Positions 1 to 4,567 of a DNA stretch of 6,117 nucleotides are shown here, piece by piece. The notes beneath the pieces were generated by a model, which was not told where the DNA came from, searched no databases, and was given only the letters and a program-made list of their open reading frames with translations. Both the position numbers and the translations under genes were made by a program. The stretch's first letter is position 1, and every line of letters begins with the position of its first letter. Location: the NCBI GenBank assembly GCA_913050205.1, contig CAJXAU010000112.1:1-6117 (forward strand), in the 5' to 3' direction. Source of the stretch: an uncultured Verrucomicrobiota bacterium (GTDB taxonomy: Bacteria; Verrucomicrobiota; Verrucomicrobiia; Limisphaerales; UBA1096).

Positions 1-704
1 TGTATCGCCAGTCATCCCTCGTTGAGGCCAGCGCGTTCGAGCACGACCCGGCCAATCGGTTACTCGCGAGGCAGGGCCGGTATCGGTTCCCGGCGGAGAC
101 CATTCGCGACAACGCACTGGCAATCGGTGGGCTGCTTAATGGACGAATGGGTGGTGCGGTTTCGCGGCCCTACCAGCCGGCCGGATACTACGCACCGCTG
201 AATTTTCCCAAGCGCACCTACACGCCTGACACCAATGCAAACCAGTATCGGCGCGGTGTCTATATGCACTGGCAGCGTCAGTTTTTGCACCCGATGCTCC
301 GGGCGTTTGACGCGCCAACGCGTGAGGAATGCACCGCGCAACGCCCGGTTAGCAACACGCCCCTCGCTGCGTTGACGCTGATGAACGATCCCACGTTCGT
401 TGAGGCGGCGAAGGGGTTCGCCATTCGCATTCTGAGCGAGGGCGGCACGACCCATGACGAACGCCTGACCTGGGCATGGCAAACTGCACTTGGGCGCGCC
501 CCGACCCATGACGAACTCAAGGTGTCTATCGGATTTGTGCAACAGGCACTGGACCGTTATGCCAACGACGCCAAGGCCGCCGACGAACTGCTCAGCGTCG
601 GTCTGGCCAAACTGCCGGCCCACCTTTCGCCCACTGAAACCGCCGGCTGGGCCAGTGTCGCCCTTGCGTTCCTGAACCTGAGCGAAGCCATCACCCGAAA
701 TTGA
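1..704 (+). CDS. DUF1553 (PSD1) domain protein, C-terminal part, 5' truncated
   Basis: This is the last 233 codons of a much larger protein; the frame is open from base 3 to the TGA at 702-704, and an internal ATG at 147 is not the real start. The PSD1/DUF1553 pattern is clear. Near the left edge there is YRQSS, then NRLLARQGRYRFPAETIRDNAL, later YRRGVYMHWQR. The strongest block is FDAPTREECTAQRPVSNTP (from base 306) followed by NDPTFVEAA (from 384). The family-typical ending WASVALAFLNLSEAITRN is complete. Such proteins are usually around 800-1100 residues, often with an N-terminal signal peptide, a planctomycete-type cytochrome c domain and DUF1549, all of which would lie to the left. They are typically exported, and their biochemical role is not established; links to polysaccharide or sulfated-polymer use come from genome context. 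The stop is one base before the DUF1501 start, so the two genes are very probably co-transcribed and translationally coupled. Confidence 0.93.
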   Translation, partial: YRQSSLVEASAFEHDPANRLLARQGRYRFPAETIRDNALAIGGLLNGRMGGAVSRPYQPAGYYAPLNFPKRTYTPDTNANQYRRGVYMHWQRQFLHPMLRAFDAPTREECTAQRPVSNTPLAALTLMNDPTFVEAAKGFAIRILSEGGTTHDERLTWAWQTALGRAPTHDELKVSIGFVQQALDRYANDAKAADELLSVGLAKLPAHLSPTETAGWASVALAFLNLSEAITRN

Positions 705-705
705 C

Positions 706-2145
706 ATGTCTCCCACACCGCAAACCGTACTGAACCAGATTAACCGGCGATCCTTTCTTAGCAGATCCTCGCTTGGCCTCGGAGCCGCCGCACTTTCGGC
801 CTTGGCCAAGCCGGACTGGCTTGGGGCTGCACAGGGTAGGGGCGGACTGCCGGGGCTGCCCAACCTCGCTCCCAAGGCCAAGCGCGTGATTTTTCTCTGC
901 ATGGCCGGCGGGCCGTCCCACTTGGAGACGTTCGATCACAAACCGCGCTTGGCCAAGCTCGACGGGCAACCCATGCCGGAGTCGTTCACCAAGGGCCAGC
1001 CGATCGCCCAGCTGCAAAACCAGCAACTCAAGTGTCTCGGTCCAATTTTCAAATTCCGGAAACACGGACAATCGGGGCAGGAAATTTCTGACATCCTGCC
1101 GGGCATCGCCGGAATCGCCGATGATATTGCCATTGTGCGCTCGATGCATACGGATCAGATCAATCACGACCCGGCGCATACCGTGATGAACACCGGCACG
1201 TCCATCTCCGGCCGGCCGAGCATGGGCTCGTGGGTGACCTACGGGTTGGGCTCGATGAGCGACGATTTGCCCGGCTTTGTGGTGTTGACGAGTGAAGGCG
1301 GTCGCAACCCGCAACCGATCTCCTCGCGACAATGGGGCGCCGGGTTTTTGCCGAGTAAATTTCAGGGCGTGCAGTTCTACTCGAAGGGCGACCCGGTACA
1401 CTACGTTCGTTCCGCACCCGGTATCAATCGCGACCAACAGCGAAACTTCATCGATACAGTTGGCAAATTAAACCGACTCCGAGACCGACAGGTGGCCAAT
1501 CCGGAAATTGAATCGCGCATTGCACAATACGAACTCGCATTCCGGATGCAGACCAGTGTGCCGGAGTTGATGAACTTCGATGATGAACCCCAGCACGTGC
1601 TCGACAAGTACGGCGTCAAGGGGATGGACGGCTCGTTCGCCGCCAACTGTCTGCTCGCCCGTCGGCTCGCCGAGCGTGGCACACGTTTCATTCATCTTTA
1701 CCATCGCGGCTGGGACCATCACGGCGATCTCGACCGATATATGAAAATCTGCTGCGGCCTTTGTGACCATCCCAGCGCCACGCTGGTGAAGGATCTCAAG
1801 GAACGTGGCATGCTCGATGACACGCTGGTTATTTGGGGCGGTGAGTTTGGGCGCACCCCGATGTTTCAGGGGAAAGGTGCCACCGCAGGCCGCGATCACC
1901 ACATGCGGGCCTTCTCAATGTGGCTGGCCGGTGGAGGCATCAAGGGCGGTGTTACCCACGGCGAAACGGACGAATTGGGCTACCATGCCGCCGTCAACCG
2001 CACCCATGTGCGCGATTTGCACGCCACCATGCTACATCTATTAGGTATTGAGCCTCAGACATTTACGCATCGTTTTCAGGGATTGGACGCCCGGTTGACC
2101 GGGGTTGAGGATGAAGCTCATGTCATTAAACCGATCCTTTCGTAG
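706..2145 (+). CDS. DUF1501 domain protein with twin-arginine signal
   Basis: This 479-residue protein has the normal length for the DUF1501 family, which has an alkaline-phosphatase/sulfatase-like fold. The N-terminus carries a Tat signal: RRSFL at residues 14-18, then a hydrophobic stretch at about 21-34 (SSLGLGAAALSALA), so export folded across the inner membrane is expected. Family landmarks are GGPSH (68-72), WGGEFGRTP (377-385) and GRDHH (395-399), followed by GGGIKGG. The acidic residues and histidines in these blocks resemble metal-binding positions of the sulfatase superfamily, but catalytic activity has not been generally demonstrated, so I do not name a reaction. The ATG at 706 lies one base after the DUF1553 stop, with no strong Shine-Dalgarno sequence, which points to reinitiation or coupling. 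DUF1553-DUF1501 pairs are a hallmark of Planctomycetota and Verrucomicrobiota. The gene contains two copies of the CTTGGCCAAG palindrome, at 801-810 and 948-957. Confidence 0.94.
   Translation: MSPTPQTVLNQINRRSFLSRSSLGLGAAALSALAKPDWLGAAQGRGGLPGLPNLAPKAKRVIFLCMAGGPSHLETFDHKPRLAKLDGQPMPESFTKGQPIAQLQNQQLKCLGPIFKFRKHGQSGQEISDILPGIAGIADDIAIVRSMHTDQINHDPAHTVMNTGTSISGRPSMGSWVTYGLGSMSDDLPGFVVLTSEGGRNPQPISSRQWGAGFLPSKFQGVQFYSKGDPVHYVRSAPGINRDQQRNFIDTVGKLNRLRDRQVANPEIESRIAQYELAFRMQTSVPELMNFDDEPQHVLDKYGVKGMDGSFAANCLLARRLAERGTRFIHLYHRGWDHHGDLDRYMKICCGLCDHPSATLVKDLKERGMLDDTLVIWGGEFGRTPMFQGKGATAGRDHHMRAFSMWLAGGGIKGGVTHGETDELGYHAAVNRTHVRDLHATMLHLLGIEPQTFTHRFQGLDARLTGVEDEAHVIKPILS
801..810. repeat. CTTGGCCAAG palindrome, copy 1 (in DUF1501 gene)
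   Basis: A perfect 10-bp palindrome just after the Tat signal region, read in frame as TTG GCC AAG (Leu-Ala-Lys) within the residues SALAKPDW. The arms do not extend, since the flanking bases 800 and 811 are both C. Confidence 0.8.
947..958. repeat. CTTGGCCAAG palindrome, copy 2 (in DUF1501 gene)
   Basis: A perfect 12-bp palindrome, GCTTGGCCAAGC, with the 10-bp core at 948-957. It is again read as TTG GCC AAG (Leu-Ala-Lys) within the residues PRLAKLDG. It lies only 137 bp from copy 1. Confidence 0.8.
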
Positions 2146-2146
2146 T

Positions 2147-2167
2147 GCCAAGCGCTTGGCCAAGCGT
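2147..2167. repeat. Intergenic compound palindrome, copy 3
   Basis: Two overlapping perfect 14-bp palindromes start one base after the DUF1501 stop codon: GCCAAGCGCTTGGC (2147-2160) and CGCTTGGCCAAGCG (2153-2166). Bases 2148-2167, CCAAGCGCTTGGCCAAGCGT, are identical to 4543-4562. As RNA it can form a 5-bp stem, CGCUU/AAGCG, around GGCC. No T-run follows directly, so it is not a classical intrinsic terminator, although it could protect a 3' end or bind a protein. Confidence 0.85.
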
Positions 2168-2191
2168 GAGTTAGGGCGTTTAAGAGGCCAA

Positions 2192-2238
2192 TTTTTATAA
2201 AAAACAGGGTTGACTGATTGGGCTAATTGGAGTAAGCC
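2192..2238 (+). promoter_or_regulatory. Possible promoter region upstream of the HU gene
   Basis: The 117-bp gap between DUF1501 and the HU gene changes from GC-rich coding DNA to an AT-rich patch, TTTTTATAAAAAA (2192-2204), followed by TTGACT (2210-2215), which is close to a sigma-70 -35 box. The hexamer 17 bases further on, TAAGCC at 2233-2238, is a poor -10. Alternatively TATAAA at 2196-2201 is itself the -10, with no convincing -35 box. Promoter consensus for this phylum is uncertain, so only the general location is proposed. GGAG at 2229-2232 is about 30 bases from the ATG, too far to be the Shine-Dalgarno of the HU gene. Confidence 0.3.
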
Positions 2239-2262
2239 TGTCCCCTCAGCAACTAATCGGCC

Positions 2263-2649
2263 ATGAGCTCTCCAGCAAATGACAAGCGTACCGTGACCAA
2301 GCGTGATTTGGCGACACGAGTGCGTTTGGCCATCAAGCCGGATCTGAAGCTGCATCAAACCCAGGTTTCAGACGTCATCAGCGAGACGCTGGATGCCATC
2401 CGGGATTCGCTGGCAAGTGGTCAAACCGTGGAACTCAGGAACTTTGGAGTCTTCAAGATCGAGACCCGCAAACAGCGGGTGGGTCGAAACCCGAAAAACC
2501 CCGGGGTGGACATCCAGATCCCGGAACGGTCTGTCGTCAAGTTTCGTGCCGGCAAGGAGTTGAAAGAGATGCTGGCTGCACCGCGACAGGAGATTCCGGA
2601 AGCCGTGCCAACTACCTCGGCGGAAGAGTCTCCAGCGACTGATCACTGA
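2263..2649 (+). CDS. HU/IHF-family nucleoid DNA-binding protein
   Basis: This 128-residue protein contains a full HU/IHF fold at about residues 11-105. The helical dimerisation part is followed by the signature VELRNFGVFKIETRKQRVGRNP (56-77), which holds the beta-arm, and by the closing strand and helix IPERSVVKFRAGKELKEML (86-104). The tip of the arm contains the family GRNP motif, and proline 77 is the likely DNA-intercalating residue. It would act as a dimer that binds and bends DNA in the nucleoid. It differs from the usual 90-100 residue HU in having about 10 extra N-terminal residues and a polar, acidic C-terminal tail of about 20 residues (107-128) that looks disordered. The start at 2263 is fixed by an in-frame TAA at 2254-2256; no clear Shine-Dalgarno is visible. 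Its end overlaps the convergent uup gene by 7 bp. HU and IHF subtypes cannot be told apart here. Confidence 0.93.
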   Translation: MSSPANDKRTVTKRDLATRVRLAIKPDLKLHQTQVSDVISETLDAIRDSLASGQTVELRNFGVFKIETRKQRVGRNPKNPGVDIQIPERSVVKFRAGKELKEMLAAPRQEIPEAVPTTSAEESPATDH

Positions 2650-4535
2650 CCGGCACCCTGCCGGATTTCCTCGAGTTCCTCCCAGCGGGCGTAAAGTTCG
2701 GCGGCCTTCTTTTTCGCCTGCTCCATCTCCACCGTCAACTCGCTGGTTTTGCCCCCGTGCTTTGCGTGGAATTCCGGGTCGGCAAATACCGCCTCGATCC
2801 TCATCACTTCCTCCTCCGCTTCAAGGATCGCTGCCTCCATCCCTTCGAGTTCATTTTTCTCTTTCCAAGTTAATTTACGTGCCTTGGGAGTATCCGGCTT
2901 GGAGGGCCTGACCTTGGCCGGTGCCTCCCGCTTGGCCAAGCGGGAACGTCGCTCTGCCAGTTTCTCCCGGTAGTACTCGTAGTCGCCTTCGTTATAGACC
3001 ACCTGCCTGTTTCCTTCGAACGCGATTATACCGGTGCAAACCCGGTTGAGAAAATAACGGTCGTGGCTCACAACCAGCACACATCCGGAGAACGCAAGGA
3101 GTGCCTCCTCGAGCAGGCGCAGAGTCGGAAGGTCAAGGTCGTTTGTCGGCTCATCAAGGATGAGAAAGTTGCCCCCATGCTTGAGGATGCGGGCCAGCAG
3201 CAGTCGGCTCTTTTCACCACCGGACAAGCTCTTCACTTTCATGTTGATACGCTTGGGGTTGAAGCCGAACCGCTGCAGGTAGGCACGGATTGCCAGCCGC
3301 CCGTTCCCGAAATCGATCATGTCCGAACCCTCGGCCACCTCCTCGAGCAGCGTCTTTTCCGGGTCGAGCTGGATGCGTTCCTGATCGACGTAGTTGAACT
3401 GGGTTAGCACGCCTACCTTCCGGCTGCCGCCGGTTGGTTTCAATTGCCCGAGCACGATCCTAAGCAGGCTGGTTTTCCCAAGTCCGTTTCGGCCACAGAT
3501 ACCGATGCGCATCCCGGCCTCGAAGTTGAAATCGAAACGGTCGATCAACTTTTGTCCACCCAGTTCAAGATTTACGTTGATCAGATCCACCACACGATTG
3601 GCCAGTTGGCCTGGCGGCGGGATGATCAATTCCATTTCCAGTTCCTTGTCCGGCCCCTGCGTGTTTTTGATCCCGTGAAATTTGTCCACACGAAACTTGG
3701 CCTTGGTCGTACGCGCCTTCGGGCCACGGCGAATCCAGTCCAGCTCCCTTCGCAAAAACCGTTTCCGCTTCAGCTCGAGCGCCTGCTCGTTTTCCATGCG
3801 AGCGAGGTTTGACTCGAGATAGTCCGAGTAATTGCCCTTGTGCAGAAAGAACCGGCCGGCCTGCAACTCGACGATGTGGTTACAAATCTCATCAAGAAAA
3901 TAGCGGTCGTGCGTCGTCACCAAAAATGCGCCGTGAAACTTTTTCAGGTACTCCGCCATCCACTCGATCGAGTCGGTGTCGAGATGGTTCGTTGGCTCGT
4001 CGAGAATCAACAGGTCAGGATTGGAAATGATTGCACGGCATAGTGCGACCCGTCTTTTTTCCCCTCCGGACAATGTGCCCATCAACCGCTCCGGCTCTGG
4101 CGCGTTGAGGTGCGTCATCGCGGTCTTGATGCGTGTGTCGATGTTCCACGCATCCGCTGCGGTGATTTGCTGTTCCAGTTCAGTCTGCCGGTTTGAGTCC
4201 GCTGCCAGCGACTCATACTCCTCAAGCAGCTTCATCGCACGATCGGCTCCACTGCGAATGGTATCCATCACCGTGGCATCGGCTGGCACGTCCATGTCCT
4301 GAGGCAGATACCCGGTTACCAACCCGGTGCGGCGTGTGACTTCCCCCGCGTCCGGTTGGGTCTCCTCTGCGAGGATTTTGAGAAACGTTGACTTGCCACA
4401 GCCGTTGCGCCCAACCATCCCAAGATGGTCGCCATCGCGAACCGTCAACGAGGCGCCCTTGAGTACTTCGTTGTCGTTGAACCGCACCTGAACGTCGGCG
4501 GCATCGAGCAGGGTGATGTGGGTGGGTTGGGACAT
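2643..4535 (-). CDS. uup: ABC-F ATPase, Uup type
   Basis: This 630-residue soluble protein has two ABC nucleotide-binding domains and no membrane segment, as in the ABC-F family. Domain 1 has Walker A GRNGCGKST (42-50), signature LSGGE (155-159), Walker B LLILDEPTNHLD (175-186) and switch histidine 209. Between the domains lies a basic helical linker, RRGPKARTTKAKFR (269-282), as in Uup. Domain 2 has GRNGLGKTS (348-356), LSGGE (437-441), FLILDEPTNDLD (457-468) and histidine 491. The C-terminal part (about 554-626), starting KLTWKEKNELE and ending RWEELEEIRQG, matches the coiled-coil C-terminal domain that separates Uup from EttA, YheS and YbiT. ABC-F proteins act on the ribosome; Uup has been linked to relief of stalled ribosomes and to 50S assembly, and its C-terminal domain binds DNA. 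All ATPase motifs are intact. It lies 32 bp after prfC, with no Shine-Dalgarno but a hairpin before the ATG. Confidence 0.95.
   Translation of the reverse strand: MSQPTHITLLDAADVQVRFNDNEVLKGASLTVRDGDHLGMVGRNGCGKSTFLKILAEETQPDAGEVTRRTGLVTGYLPQDMDVPADATVMDTIRSGADRAMKLLEEYESLAADSNRQTELEQQITAADAWNIDTRIKTAMTHLNAPEPERLMGTLSGGEKRRVALCRAIISNPDLLILDEPTNHLDTDSIEWMAEYLKKFHGAFLVTTHDRYFLDEICNHIVELQAGRFFLHKGNYSDYLESNLARMENEQALELKRKRFLRRELDWIRRGPKARTTKAKFRVDKFHGIKNTQGPDKELEMELIIPPPGQLANRVVDLINVNLELGGQKLIDRFDFNFEAGMRIGICGRNGLGKTSLLRIVLGQLKPTGGSRKVGVLTQFNYVDQERIQLDPEKTLLEEVAEGSDMIDFGNGRLAIRAYLQRFGFNPKRINMKVKSLSGGEKSRLLLARILKHGGNFLILDEPTNDLDLPTLRLLEEALLAFSGCVLVVSHDRYFLNRVCTGIIAFEGNRQVVYNEGDYEYYREKLAERRSRLAKREAPAKVRPSKPDTPKARKLTWKEKNELEGMEAAILEAEEEVMRIEAVFADPEFHAKHGGKTSELTVEMEQAKKKAAELYARWEELEEIRQGAGQ
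2650..2668 (+). terminator. Hairpin after the HU stop codon, weak terminator candidate
   Basis: Directly after the HU stop there is a perfect 6-bp GC-rich stem, CCGGCA (2650-2655) and TGCCGG (2659-2664), around a CCC loop. Only ATTT follows, so the U-tract is weak. On the other strand these bases are the last codons of uup (IRQGAGQ), so the hairpin must coexist with coding sequence. Confidence 0.4.
2926..2945. repeat. 20-bp palindrome, copy 4 (in uup)
   Basis: TCCCGCTTGGCCAAGCGGGA is a perfect 20-bp palindrome, the longest perfect one I found in the window, with the common core at 2931-2940. On the coding (minus) strand it is read CGC TTG GCC AAG CGG GA, encoding RLAKRE at residues 532-537 in the linker between ATPase domain 2 and the C-terminal coiled coil. 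In mRNA it could form a strong hairpin (up to 8 bp with a GGCC loop). Confidence 0.85.
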
Positions 4536-4567
4536 GGTGCAACCAAGCGCTTGGCCAAGCGTTGGCG
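4536..4567 (-). promoter_or_regulatory. prfC-uup spacer with hairpin at the uup start
   Basis: The whole spacer between the prfC stop and the uup ATG is taken up by the repeat. On the transcribed strand, bases 4565 to 4543 can fold as CCAACGCUU, loop GGCC, then AAGCGCUUGG: a stem of about 9 bp with one bulged C. It ends 7 bases before the uup ATG, covering the position where a Shine-Dalgarno would sit, and no purine-rich ribosome binding site remains. This suggests that uup translation depends on ribosomes finishing prfC, or on a Shine-Dalgarno-independent start. The fold is inferred by hand. Confidence 0.4.
4543..4565. repeat. Intergenic compound palindrome, copy 5
   Basis: Bases 4543-4562 repeat the 20-bp sequence at 2148-2167 exactly. 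It again has two overlapping palindromes, CCAAGCGCTTGG (4543-4554) and CGCTTGGCCAAGCG (4548-4561), and here a further TTGG (4562-4565) completes a third half-unit. It begins 2-5 bp beyond the prfC stop codon, as copy 3 begins just beyond the DUF1501 stop. Confidence 0.85.

Noticed and set aside
60..902. 280-codon open frame on the minus strand, antisense to DUF1553 and DUF1501
   Set aside because: It is a shadow of GC-rich coding sequence. The opposite strand has clear family motifs across the whole stretch, and this translation shows no recognisable domain.
691..1437. 248-codon open frame on the minus strand inside the DUF1501 gene
   Set aside because: It lies fully opposite conserved DUF1501 sequence and its composition (many Arg, Gly and His) is typical of an antisense shadow.
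2147..2196. Intrinsic terminator of DUF1501 made of the palindrome and the TTTTT run
   Set aside because: The T-run (2192-2196) is about 25 bases beyond the stem, too far for Rho-independent termination. The palindrome is better described as part of the iterated repeat.
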